From positions 1-16,206 of the forward strand of contig PKWK01000232.1 in assembly GCA_003133205.1 (NCBI GenBank): 16,206 nt of DNA. The letters are read 5' to 3'. The position numbers were made by a program, and so were the translations under genes. The stretch is from Granulicella sp. GTDB taxonomy: Bacteria; Acidobacteriota; Terriglobia; Terriglobales; Acidobacteriaceae. Positions 1 through 6,584 of this stretch are shown in pieces (within the stretch, counting starts at the first letter, position 1; each line of letters opens with the position of its first letter). Below the pieces are notes generated by a model. The model did not search any database and had not been told where the DNA came from. It saw only the letters and a list, made by a program, of their open reading frames with translations.

Positions 1-399
<399 letters not shown>

Positions 400-441
400 C
401 CCACTCATGCGCGATGAGACTGCGCATGAATGGGGCACCCG
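400..441. repeat. 42-bp hairpin repeat, copy 1
   Basis: This 42-bp stretch is identical to 1808-1849. It forms a hairpin: a 13-base left arm (400-412, CCCACTCATGCGC) pairs with GCGCATGAATGGG (422-434) with one mismatch around a nine-base loop. It lies 25 bp past the stop codon of the beta-barrel gene on that gene's transcribed side. No U-tract follows, so it does not look like an intrinsic terminator. It is unlike the palindromes that flank the two transposase genes and is probably a second REP-like family. Confidence 0.85.
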
Positions 442-466
442 TTATGGGCGGGCCATCTGCCTGAGA

Positions 467-1024
467 TCAGGGCCTTGGCCGCGGGAAATGGTAGACGACG
501 CCCGTATCGATGTAGGACGTGCCGGCACCGGGGTTGGAACTGGAGCCGCCACCCGCGGCGCCGCCTATTTCCAACGCACGCAGATCGATGGAGCCTGTCA
601 GGCGTATATCGAGGCCAAGAGCAAGCTGTAAGGCCCCGCTCGTTTTTCGCTTCGCCTGGAGCGGATCACCCCCTGCTGAACTCACCACACCGCCGCCGAG
701 TTGGAAGTATGGCCGCAATGGATTGTGGTTCGGCACAAAGCCGATGCGCACGGCCGAGGTCGCCGATACCCCTCCCCGGGTGCCCAGACCGTATGACACG
801 CGGCCATCAATGCCCGCGGTAAGACGGCTCTGAATGGGGAAATTGTAAAAGCCGCCAGCAAGGAACCCGAGCGTATCGCTCTTGCAATTCGTATATGAAC
901 TGCTGTTCAGGCAAAAATTGGTGGCCGCTACAGTGCCATAGACCGAGGTTTGAGCACGAGCCGTTTGCGTTGGAAGGAGGAGGACGAATAAACCGGACCA
1001 GGGAGCATAGCCTAGAAATCTCAA
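467..1024 (-). CDS. Small secreted outer-membrane beta-barrel protein
   Basis: A 185-residue protein with a Sec signal peptide: a hydrophobic core at about residues 11-19 and a likely cleavage site after T-A-R-A (residue 24). The rest alternates polar and hydrophobic residues with many Gly, Ser, Thr and aromatic residues and ends in a Y-H-F strand plus a short PRPRP tail, as in OmpA/OmpX-like porin-fold proteins (OMP_b-brl type). Segments such as Y-F-Q-L-G-G-G and L-A-L-G-L-D-I-R-L are typical membrane strands. I choose the TTG at 1024-1022. An in-frame stop lies just upstream at 1039-1037, no ATG is available in frame, and a GAAAGG lies six bases before the TTG; an adjacent CTG is the only other option. 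Acidobacterial genomes carry many such proteins of unknown role, so no ligand can be assigned. Confidence 0.75.
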   Translation of the reverse strand: MRFLGYAPWSGLFVLLLPTQTARAQTSVYGTVAATNFCLNSSSYTNCKSDTLGFLAGGFYNFPIQSRLTAGIDGRVSYGLGTRGGVSATSAVRIGFVPNHNPLRPYFQLGGGVVSSAGGDPLQAKRKTSGALQLALGLDIRLTGSIDLRALEIGGAAGGGSSSNPGAGTSYIDTGVVYHFPRPRP

Positions 1025-1081
1025 CAGGGGCCTTTCTTACGGGACTCAACTTATTCGAGGCTAGTTTATCTTGAGCTTCCT

Positions 1082-1103
1082 GTCGCCCAAAAAAATGGGC
1101 GAC
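1082..1103. repeat. Perfect 8-bp hairpin with A6 loop
   Basis: GTCGCCCA (1082-1089) pairs perfectly with TGGGCGAC (1096-1103) around six adenines. It lies between the first transposase cassette and the beta-barrel gene. Neither side has a T-run, so an intrinsic terminator is unlikely. It may sit in the 5' leader of the beta-barrel transcript or be another REP-like relic. Confidence 0.5.
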
Positions 1104-1116
1104 CACGCCGGGTTCT

Positions 1117-1176
1117 TGAGATAGGCCCGGACTTTAGTCCGGGCAATATGGCTCTGATGGGGATGGGCTTCAGCCC
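1117..1176. repeat. Left palindrome pair of cassette A
   Basis: The outer hairpin is GCCCGGACT-TT-AGTCCGGGC at 1125-1144, a 9-bp stem with a 2-base loop. The inner hairpin is GGGCT-TC-AGCCC at 1165-1176. Positions 1117-1145 are the inverted counterpart of 2417-2445, with one mismatch over 29 bp. The two hairpins are about 20 bp apart, as in a REP doublet. Confidence 0.8.
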
Positions 1177-1188
1177 CTGGGACAAGCC

Positions 1189-1623
1189 TTATATGGTGGG
1201 TGGGGCATCCATGCGATGCGCGTATGGTGTCGACGAAGAGACCCAGGGACAGGAGTCGAGCCGCTTCTTTGCTGGATTGTTGAGGATGTAGAAGGTTTGG
1301 TTGCGGAGGTCTTCCTCATCGACCACGCGGTGGGCGTGGTAGCCGTCCTGCCATATGTCGCCTGAGAAATCCCAGCGTACGGCGAAGGAGAATCCGCCCT
1401 TGATGAGTTGGGCGCAGCGTTCGATGGCCATGTCCGGGGCGGGAGTGAGAAGGATGTGGACGTGGTCGGGCATGACGACGAAGGCGTGAAGTTGGAATTT
1501 ATCGGCGTCGCGATAACGGAAGAGGGTGGCGATGAAGAGTTCGGCAGTTGCGGTGCGTTGGAAGAGGCGACGACGTTGGTGAGTTATGGCAGTGAGGGCG
1601 TAGGTCTGGGGTTTGAGGCGCAT
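1189..1623 (-). CDS. REP-associated tyrosine transposase (RAYT, IS200-like Y1 HUH family), copy A
   Basis: A 144-residue protein of the Transposase_17/Y1 family, single-strand DNA nucleases that act at foldback palindromes. The HUH-type histidine pair is at residues 54-56 (M-P-D-H-V-H-I-L-L). A W-Q-D-G-Y-H-A-H segment lies at 91-98 and F-Y-I-L-N-N-P at 111-117. Tyr95 and Tyr112 are the candidates for the catalytic tyrosine, and I cannot decide between them by eye. The frame stays open upstream to 1812, but the start is the ATG at 1623: it matches copy B exactly, and the extension would translate the palindromes. The gene appears intact and differs from copy B at about eight residues (R18L, D41G, M65I, W84K and others). 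It stops with TAA beside the left palindrome pair. Confidence 0.9.
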   Translation of the reverse strand: MRLKPQTYALTAITHQRRRLFQRTATAELFIATLFRYRDADKFQLHAFVVMPDHVHILLTPAPDMAIERCAQLIKGGFSFAVRWDFSGDIWQDGYHAHRVVDEEDLRNQTFYILNNPAKKRLDSCPWVSSSTPYAHRMDAPPTI

Positions 1624-1642
1624 GGTGGGAGGGCGTGTCCCA

Positions 1643-1704
1643 GGGGCTAAAGCCCCTTGTTTCTCGGTGGCCGGTGATGCCCTAAAGTCCGGGCCTATCT
1701 CAGA
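1643..1704. repeat. Right palindrome pair of cassette A, outer arm decayed
   Basis: The inner hairpin GGGGCT-AA-AGCCCC (1643-1656) is perfect and lies about 20 bp upstream of the transposase ATG. The outer palindrome (1679-1694) has lost four bases (GGAC) from one arm compared with the intact equivalents at 1125, 1862 and 2418. The remaining GTCCGGGC can no longer form the 9-bp stem. Confidence 0.75.
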
Positions 1705-1807
1705 AGCAAAAGCAAAGGCAGGAGAGAGTGTACTCCGTGGCTTTGGTGCTGCGGTCGATTCGTGGTCAGGTGCGCGTAATGGGCTGAATACCGAAATGGA
1801 CACCGAC

Positions 1808-1849
1808 CCCACTCATGCGCGATGAGACTGCGCATGAATGGGGCACCCG
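1808..1849. repeat. 42-bp hairpin repeat, copy 2
   Basis: Identical over 42 bp to 400-441 and in the same orientation, with the same 13-bp arms (one mismatch) and nine-base loop. It sits in the spacer between the two transposase cassettes, eight bases before the homology of cassette B begins. The two copies therefore bracket the beta-barrel gene plus cassette A as direct repeats. Confidence 0.85.
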
Positions 1850-1856
1850 GCGTGAA

Positions 1857-1916
1857 GATAGGCCCGGACTTTAGTCCGGGCAATACGGCGCTGATGGAGA
1901 TGGGGCTTTCAGCCCC
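1857..1916. repeat. Left palindrome pair of cassette B
   Basis: The outer hairpin is GCCCGGACT-TT-AGTCCGGGC at 1862-1881, identical to 1125-1144. The inner hairpin is GGGGCT-TTC-AGCCCC at 1902-1916, one base pair longer than its partner in cassette A. Confidence 0.8.
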
Positions 1917-1927
1917 TGGGACTAGCC

Positions 1928-2362
1928 TTATACGGTGGGCGGGTTGTCCATGCGATGCGCGTATGGTGTCGACGAAGAGACCCAGGGATAGGCGTCGAGC
2001 CGCTTCTTCGCGGGGTTATTGAGGATGTAGAAGGTTTGGTTGCGGAGGTCTTCCTCATCGACCACGCGGTGGGCGTGGTAGCCGTCCTGCCATATGTCGC
2101 CTGAGAAATCCTTGCGTACGGCGAATGAGAATCCGCCCTTGATGAGTTGGGCGCAGCGTTCGATGGCGATGTCGGGTGCGGGGGTTAGCAGGATGTGGAC
2201 GTGGTCGGGCATGACGACGAATGCGTGAAGTTGGAATTTGCCGGCGTCGCGATAACGGAAGAGGGTGGCGATGAAGAGTTCGGCAGTTGCGGTGCGTTGG
2301 AAGAGGCGAAGACGTTGGTGAGTTATGGCAGTGAGGGCGTAGGTCTGGGGTTTGAGGCGCAT
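1928..2362 (-). CDS. REP-associated tyrosine transposase (RAYT, IS200-like Y1 HUH family), copy B
   Basis: A 144-residue paralogue of copy A at roughly 94% identity and of identical length. The HVH metal-binding pair (residues 54-56), the W-Q-D-G-Y-H-A-H segment (91-98, Tyr95) and the Y-I-L-N-N-P segment (112-117, Tyr112) are all conserved. The start is the ATG at 2362, which opens the frame with MRLKPQTYALTA; the gene ends with TAA at 1930-1928. The known activity of E. coli TnpA-REP is cleavage and rejoining of single-stranded REP hairpins, and the flanking hairpins are the obvious substrate here (inference). The substitutions outside the motifs look conservative enough for both copies to be functional. 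Confidence 0.9.
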   Translation of the reverse strand: MRLKPQTYALTAITHQRLRLFQRTATAELFIATLFRYRDAGKFQLHAFVVMPDHVHILLTPAPDIAIERCAQLIKGGFSFAVRKDFSGDIWQDGYHAHRVVDEEDLRNQTFYILNNPAKKRLDAYPWVSSSTPYAHRMDNPPTV

Positions 2363-2381
2363 GGTGGGAGGGCGTGTCCCA

Positions 2382-2445
2382 GGGGCTAAAGCCCCTTGTT
2401 TCTCGGTGGCCGGTGGTGCCCGGACTGAAGTCCGGGCCTATCTCA
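2382..2445. repeat. Right palindrome pair of cassette B
   Basis: The inner hairpin is GGGGCT-AA-AGCCCC at 2382-2395. The outer hairpin is GCCCGGACT-GA-AGTCCGGGC at 2418-2437. Both stems are perfect. Read on the minus strand, 2417-2445 matches 1117-1145 in 28 of 29 positions, so the whole tandem array has terminal inverted repeats. Confidence 0.8.
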
Positions 2446-2545
2446 GAAGCAAAAGCGACGGATTGAGAGAGTGTGTTCCGTGGGTGTTACGGGGCGGCCC
2501 TATGGTAGCGTGGGAGGCAGTAGAATCGGAAGGAAACCTCAAGTG

Positions 2546-3100
2546 ATGCTCCTTTTCGTCAGTTCGGCTGCGCTCCTCGCGATCGAATGTCTATATCTTC
2601 TGTGGCTCAGAGAGCGATCTTGGGAAAGAGTGACACTCCCTCGGCAGCGGATTGCGTTTCCGCCATTTTGTCCCTCTTGCTTAGTTGCGGCGACAGAGGT
2701 CGAGTGCGTGGAGGGATCGTTTTCACGAACGGTTGGGCCGACCCGGAAGGAGTTTGTTGCGCTGACTGTTCCGTACTGCAAAATATGCGGGACAGCTTTG
2801 AATTTAGACCGGAAACGCGCATGGAATGCCGTCGTGGTACCCGTCATGGTGACTATCGCGGGCTCCTGGATGTGGGGGACATTTGGAGCACCTGACGGGA
2901 ACGATTGGATCGGCACCGCTTCTCTAATCGGACTACCCGTAGTTTGGCCGATCTACTCGATCTACAGCCACCGGAAACGTGCCGTTTGTGCTCGCCGATA
3001 CAACCGCCAGATAATAGAGGTGAGAGCGAAACATCTTGTCTATGCAGAAGCGCTTCGACAACTAAATCCATCTGGTGAGTTGAGTGCGCCAGCCCGCTGA
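2546..3100 (+). CDS. Unrecognised membrane protein with two CxxC pairs
   Basis: About 184 residues, no family recognised. An N-terminal hydrophobic helix (about 1-21) is followed by a region with C-P-S-C (42-45) and Y-C-K-I-C-G (77-82). The four cysteines form a plausible zinc-ribbon or rubredoxin-like knuckle. Two more hydrophobic helices follow (about 94-113 and 121-140), then a basic stretch (H-R-K-R) and a soluble tail. The overall look is a small inner-membrane protein with a metal-binding loop. The frame is open further upstream, but GGAAGGA at 2528-2534 supports starting at the GTG (2543) or the adjacent in-frame ATG (2546); I use the ATG. It converges on the next gene with only 11 bp between stops. 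Base composition looks more moderate than in the arabinose genes. Confidence 0.6.
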   Translation: MLLFVSSAALLAIECLYLLWLRERSWERVTLPRQRIAFPPFCPSCLVAATEVECVEGSFSRTVGPTRKEFVALTVPYCKICGTALNLDRKRAWNAVVVPVMVTIAGSWMWGTFGAPDGNDWIGTASLIGLPVVWPIYSIYSHRKRAVCARRYNRQIIEVRAKHLVYAEALRQLNPSGELSAPAR

Positions 3101-3111
3101 TTACGGGAGGA

Positions 3112-3594
3112 TCACTTATGCCCGCGTTTCAAGGCGATTGTTCTTTCGCCGTCCCTCGTTCCTTCGTCAAACAAGTCGGGATGTGTTTTCACTGCGGAGG
3201 AGAAGGCCTGAGAGCTTGGCTCGTCAAACTTCAGCATATACATGAATGAACAGAATCCAGAGTAAGTGGTCTCGCCCACGACAGTAAGGAAGTCTTCGAG
3301 GATTTGCCATAATCTCAAATCCTCCCTAACTTCGTCGGAGTTCTGCTTATTGAGCGGGCTAAGCTTAGACGCTGTTTCCGGCGACACAAATCCGCTCGGG
3401 AAATGAACGCCCAAGAGTCCATAGGATCGCCTTAGCCTTTCTCGCAGTTGCAGGTCTCGCCGTGCGCAATCCGTGTAACGGAAATAGCTTTCCTGCAACT
3501 TCTCCAATTCCTTACGGTTTTTCGCGAAGTCTCTGATCTCGTGGACCGTCCGGTGATACATCTCGCAGATAGCGTGATTCGCAATTTCGCTCAT
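3112..3594 (-). CDS. Unrecognised 160-residue soluble protein
   Basis: No family recognised and no signal peptide or membrane segment seen. The first half is rich in charged residues with heptad-like spacing (R-D-F-A-K-N-R-K-E-L-E-K-L-Q and R-R-D-L-Q-L-R-E-R-L-R-R), suggesting helices or a short coiled coil. The second half contains aromatic, less charged segments such as S-G-F-C-S-F-M-Y-M-L-K-F. The start at the ATG 3594-3592 lacks an obvious ribosome-binding sequence, and an ATG at codon 12 preceded by GCGAG is an alternative. The gene uses more A/T-ending codons than the carbohydrate genes to the right, which hints at transfer together with its convergent neighbour. It may be a real accessory gene of unknown function. 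Confidence 0.5.
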   Translation of the reverse strand: MSEIANHAICEMYHRTVHEIRDFAKNRKELEKLQESYFRYTDCARRDLQLRERLRRSYGLLGVHFPSGFVSPETASKLSPLNKQNSDEVREDLRLWQILEDFLTVVGETTYSGFCSFMYMLKFDEPSSQAFSSAVKTHPDLFDEGTRDGERTIALKRGHK

Positions 3595-3639
3595 GTATGA
3601 ACATTAGCACAACAAGTGTGTTGTGTGCGAGTTCTGGTG

Positions 3640-3930
3640 TTAACTGAAGAGGAACTCCTTCGTGCGGAGGTCGCGGATGGGGTCGCGGAGTTTTACGGCT
3701 TTTTCGAATTCGAATTTCTTGGCGGCTTCGCGCATGTCGGATTCCAGGTTGGCGATGTAGGTGTCGAGTTCGGCCTGGGTGGCGAAGTCGGGGATGCCTT
3801 CGGCTTCGTCGGTGAGGTCGGCGTAGTTGGCTTTGAGGATGCCGGCCAGGCCCATTTCGAGTGGCCGGATGATGGACATGGGCGTGATGCCGTTTTCTTC
3901 GTTGAAGAGCTCCCGCTTTTCGCGGCGGCC
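3640..3930 (-). pseudogene. uvrB: C-terminal remnant of excinuclease subunit uvrB
   Basis: From about 3930 down to the TAA at 3642-3640 the minus strand encodes roughly 95 residues matching the end of UvrB. An R-R-E-K-R-E-L-F-N-E-E-N-G-I-T-P motif comes first, then a variable linker, then the UVR domain that contacts UvrC (Y-I-A-N-L-E-S-D-M-R-E-A-A-K-K-F-E-F-E-K-A), ending L-R-T-K-E-F-L-F-S. UvrB is about 660 residues, so the helicase-like core, ATP-binding motifs and beta-hairpin (over 550 residues) are missing. The frame continues open upstream to 4194, but that part is antisense to the next gene and does not resemble UvrB. The usual D-R-I of the UVR helix is D-P-I here, consistent with decay. 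The break is near 3930, about 95 bp from the neighbouring start codon. Confidence 0.8.
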
Positions 3931-4024
3931 GGGGGGTGGACCACCGAATGACGAACAGACCGTTGACTTACAATTAGCCCATTGACGGGATGGAAATCGG
4001 GACGAGCACCACGGAGAGAACCAA

Positions 4025-4798
4025 ATGGCACTGATGAAGACATCGAATCCGGCACTGGGCGACAAGACGTTTACCGACCTCGCCAAATCCGGCCAGTTCG
4101 GCGACCTCGCCGACACCGCCCGCATGACGCTCAGCGGCACGGTCAACAAGACCGGCATCCTGCTGCTCTGCTCCATCGCGACGGCAGCGTACACGTGGCG
4201 CCTGTTCCTTCAGGCGGCGGGCGACATGTCGGCCGTGGGACCGTTGGTGCTCGGCGGGCTGATCGGCGGATTCATCTTCGCGATGGTCACCATCTTCAAG
4301 AAAGAATGGGCGCCGGTCACCGCGCCGATTTATGCGCTGCTGGAAGGCCTGGTGCTGGGCGGAATCTCGGCCGTGACCAACGCGCGCTATCCGGGCATCG
4401 GGATCCAGGCGGTGAGCCTGACCTTCGGCACGCTGTTCGTGCTGCTGCTGGCGTATAGCTCGGGGCTGATCAAGGTGACGGACAAGATGCGGCTCGGGAT
4501 CGTCGCGGCGACCGGCGGCATTGCGGTCTTCTATGTGCTGGAACTGCTGCTGGGATTCGCCGGCATCCACTTCACGCAGATCAACGGCAATGGCGCAATC
4601 GGGATTGGGTTCAGCCTGTTCGTGGTGGCCATCGCATCGCTGAACCTGGTACTGGACTTCGACTTCATCGAGCAGGGCGTCGCGGTTGGCGCTCCGAAGT
4701 ATATGGAGTGGTACGGCGCGTTCGGAATCATGGTGACGCTGGTGTGGCTGTACCTGGAGATTCTGCGGCTGCTCTCGAAGATGCGCAGCCGGAACTGA
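4025..4798 (+). CDS. Bax inhibitor-1/YccA-like integral membrane protein
   Basis: A 257-residue protein with a soluble N-terminal stretch (about 1-42) and about seven hydrophobic segments, near 44-62, 72-91, 97-116, 127-146, 156-178, 190-212 and 230-250. It ends with a short basic tail. The block L-V-L-D-F-D-F-I-E-Q-G-V followed by A-P-K-Y-M-E-W-Y-G-A-F (208-233) is the signature of the bacterial Bax1-I group (PF12811-like) of the TMBIM superfamily. Acidic residues in this segment correspond to those that gate calcium leak in the studied homologue YetJ. The role here is unproven; membrane stress or ion leak is the usual guess. GGAGAG six bases before the ATG supports the start. It stands alone, transcribed away from the uvrB remnant. 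Confidence 0.88.
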   Translation: MALMKTSNPALGDKTFTDLAKSGQFGDLADTARMTLSGTVNKTGILLLCSIATAAYTWRLFLQAAGDMSAVGPLVLGGLIGGFIFAMVTIFKKEWAPVTAPIYALLEGLVLGGISAVTNARYPGIGIQAVSLTFGTLFVLLLAYSSGLIKVTDKMRLGIVAATGGIAVFYVLELLLGFAGIHFTQINGNGAIGIGFSLFVVAIASLNLVLDFDFIEQGVAVGAPKYMEWYGAFGIMVTLVWLYLEILRLLSKMRSRN

Positions 4799-4892
4799 TT
4801 GGTGCCCCCAAGCACTCTGAGTTTGAACCAGTTGGTGGAGAACGCGTCCAAAGCTGAGGCCCTGAGCGCCGAGACTGCCAGTATCTTCGATG

Positions 4893-4906
4893 GGGGTGAG
4901 CACCCC
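4893..4906. terminator. GGGGTG-AG-CACCCC hairpin, possible weak terminator
   Basis: A perfect 6-bp G/C-rich stem about 95 bp past the stop of the BI-1-like gene. The following bases (TAAGTAATTGATTAT) are AT-rich but not a T-run, so any terminator would be imperfect. It may instead be a REP-like palindrome. Confidence 0.3.
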
Positions 4907-4955
4907 TAAGTAATTGATTATATGTGGAAATGACCAGCCTATGGCTCCGCCAGCG

Positions 4956-4971
4956 ACGGGTATACACCCGT
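4956..4971. repeat. Short hairpin ACGGGT-ATAC-ACCCGT
   Basis: A 6-bp perfect stem with a 4-base loop in the convergent intergenic region. Neither side carries a T-tract. Function unknown. Confidence 0.35.
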
Positions 4972-5079
4972 GCGCGGGCGGCCTAGGAGGAGGGGTGTCC
5001 TAAACTGCCCTCGGGTCTTCTGCGCCGGGCCGCTCGAACTTGCCGCGCCGCATCTGGACTCCAGGTTGCGCACGAGTTC

Positions 5080-6531
5080 TTACCGAAGCTGCCGACGCAG
5101 TTCGCGCAGGCACGTGTCCGCGTCGATGACGATGAGTTCGATGCCGGCGATCTCCGCGAAGTCTTCGAGATGCTCTGTCGTCAGTGCCTGGCTGAAGCCG
5201 GTGTGGTGGGCTCCCCCGGCATAGATCCAAGCAGCAGCCGCTACTTTGAGACTCGGTTTCGGCAGCCATACCGCACGCGCGACAGGAAGATTCGGCAACT
5301 CCTCATCCGGCTGAACGACGTCGACTTCGTTGACTACCAGCCGGAAGCTATCTCTCATTTCCACAAGAGACGCGACCACGGCAGGCCCGCTGGGTGCAGT
5401 GAAGACAAGCCTCGCGGGATCGGCTTTGCCGCCAATCCCTAGCGGATGCACTTCGAGCGACGGCTTCCCGGCAGCGATCGACGGGCAGATCTCGAGCATG
5501 TGGGAACCAAGGACTTTCGGAATGCCGCCGAAGTCATAGGTGTAGTCCTCCATGAAGGATGTACCACCTTGCATCCCGAGCGCCATTACCTTCATGATGC
5601 GCACGAGTGCTGCAGTCTTCCAGTCGCCTTCGCCGGCAAAGCCGTAGCCGTCTGCCATCAGGCGCTGCACCGCTATGCCGGGAAGCTGGTCCAAACCGTG
5701 GAGATCCTGGAACGTGTCGGTGAAGGCGCCGAAGCCGCCCTCTTCGAGAAACGCCCGCAATCCTAGTTCGATTCTGGCGGCGCTGCGAAGTGAGTCGGGC
5801 CGATCGTGGTTCTCCGCGATGGTGTAAGCGTCGCGATATTCCGCGAGCAGCTTATCGACCTCTGAGTCGCTGAACTGATTCATGCGATCGACGAGATCGC
5901 CCACGCCGTATCCGTTGACGCTGTAGCCGAGCTGCGCCTCCGCCGAGACCTTATTGCCTTCGGTGACGGCGACGTCGCGCATATTGTCTCCGAAACGCGC
6001 CACCTTGAGGTTCTGCGATTCGTGCCAGCCTGCCGCAGCACGGGTCCATGTGCCGACCTCTGCGACTGTATCGGCGTCTTGCCAGAAGCCGACGACCACT
6101 TTCCGCGGCAGTCGCAGCCGCGCCGTGATGAAGCCAAACTCGCGATCGCCATGGGCCGCCTGGTTCAAGTTCATAAAGTCCATGTCGATGGAGGACCATG
6201 GGAGCTCGCGATTGAACTGCGTATGCAGATGCAGGAAAGGTTTTGCCAACGACTTGAGGCCTGCGATCCACATCTTCGCCGGCGAGAAGGTGTGCATCCA
6301 GAGCACAAGGCCGATGCAGTTTCTGGCGTTGCTCGCCTCCCGGCAGAGCTCGCGCACCTGCTCGCTGGTGGTCAGCACAGGCTTAAAGACAATCTTGACC
6401 GGAATCGCGCCTTCGGCATCGAGAGAGGCAGCAATCCTCTGCGAGTTTTCTGCAACCTTCGCGAGAGCCTCGGCTCCGTAAAGGTGCTGACTCCCAGTAA
6501 CGAACCATACTTCGAGGTGATCCAAGTTCAT
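5080..6531 (-). CDS. araA: L-arabinose isomerase
   Basis: A 483-residue protein that aligns by eye along its length with AraA (E. coli about 500 residues). It converts L-arabinose to L-ribulose in the cytoplasm using Mn2+. The N-terminus [19 protein letters not shown] is diagnostic. The catalytic and metal residues can be placed: Glu301 (F-A-G-E-G-D-W-K), Glu328 ([10 protein letters not shown]), His344 (L-G-S-H-M-L-E) and a His of the pair 442-443 (G-G-A-H-H-T-G-F-S). These correspond to E306, E333, H350 and H450 of E. coli. AAAGGA eight bases before the ATG supports the start. It lies 53 bp downstream of the permease on the same strand and is the last gene of the presumed operon. No araB or araD follows it. 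Confidence 0.96.
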   Translation of the reverse strand: MNLDHLEVWFVTGSQHLYGAEALAKVAENSQRIAASLDAEGAIPVKIVFKPVLTTSEQVRELCREASNARNCIGLVLWMHTFSPAKMWIAGLKSLAKPFLHLHTQFNRELPWSSIDMDFMNLNQAAHGDREFGFITARLRLPRKVVVGFWQDADTVAEVGTWTRAAAGWHESQNLKVARFGDNMRDVAVTEGNKVSAEAQLGYSVNGYGVGDLVDRMNQFSDSEVDKLLAEYRDAYTIAENHDRPDSLRSAARIELGLRAFLEEGGFGAFTDTFQDLHGLDQLPGIAVQRLMADGYGFAGEGDWKTAALVRIMKVMALGMQGGTSFMEDYTYDFGGIPKVLGSHMLEICPSIAAGKPSLEVHPLGIGGKADPARLVFTAPSGPAVVASLVEMRDSFRLVVNEVDVVQPDEELPNLPVARAVWLPKPSLKVAAAAWIYAGGAHHTGFSQALTTEHLEDFAEIAGIELIVIDADTCLRELRRQLR

Positions 6532-6584
6532 TGTTGAATTCCTTTCATCGAACGATTTTTCTCAGAAGTGGGACACGGCGGACC

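Larger units (their letters stand above)
1117..1743 (-). mobile_element. RAYT cassette A: transposase gene between mirrored palindrome pairs
   Basis: The cassette consists of an outer palindrome (1125-1144), an inner palindrome (1165-1176), a minus-strand transposase gene (1189-1623), an inner palindrome (1643-1656) and a degenerate outer palindrome (1679-1694). It is repeated almost base for base as cassette B at 1857-2487, with homology starting at 1120/1857 and fading near 1743/2487. The symmetric layout around a Y1 HUH transposase is that of RAYT genes with their REP/BIME sequences. It lacks the transposition ends of an ordinary IS200 element, and such genes are usually regarded as domesticated or non-autonomous. 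Confidence 0.75.
1857..2487 (-). mobile_element. RAYT cassette B: second, fully palindrome-bounded copy
   Basis: This is a tandem repeat of cassette A in the same orientation, with the same order of elements: outer palindrome 1862-1881, inner 1902-1916, transposase 1928-2362, inner 2382-2395, outer 2418-2437. All four hairpins are intact here. Scattered substitutions between A and B, including about eight amino-acid changes, show that the duplication is not brand new or that both derive from a diversified family. Confidence 0.75.
4799..5079. other. Intergenic region between two convergent genes, with two small hairpins
   Basis: No credible gene is seen. The stretch separates the 3' ends of the BI-1-like gene and araA, where terminators are expected. 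It contains the hairpins at 4893-4906 and 4956-4971 but no convincing stem followed by a T-run in either direction. Confidence 0.5.

Noticed and set aside
1624..1812. N-terminal extension of transposase A by 63 codons
   Set aside because: The extension would translate the flanking palindromes and has no counterpart in copy B, which starts at the equivalent ATG.
3608..3625. CACAACA...TGTTGTG hairpin between the 160-residue gene and the uvrB remnant
   Set aside because: A 7-bp low-G+C stem without a T-run; too weak to call a terminator.
3974..4903. A 309-codon minus-strand frame covering the BI-1-like gene
   Set aside because: The peptide is an Arg/Gln/His-rich low-complexity shadow. The opposite strand encodes a convincing membrane protein.
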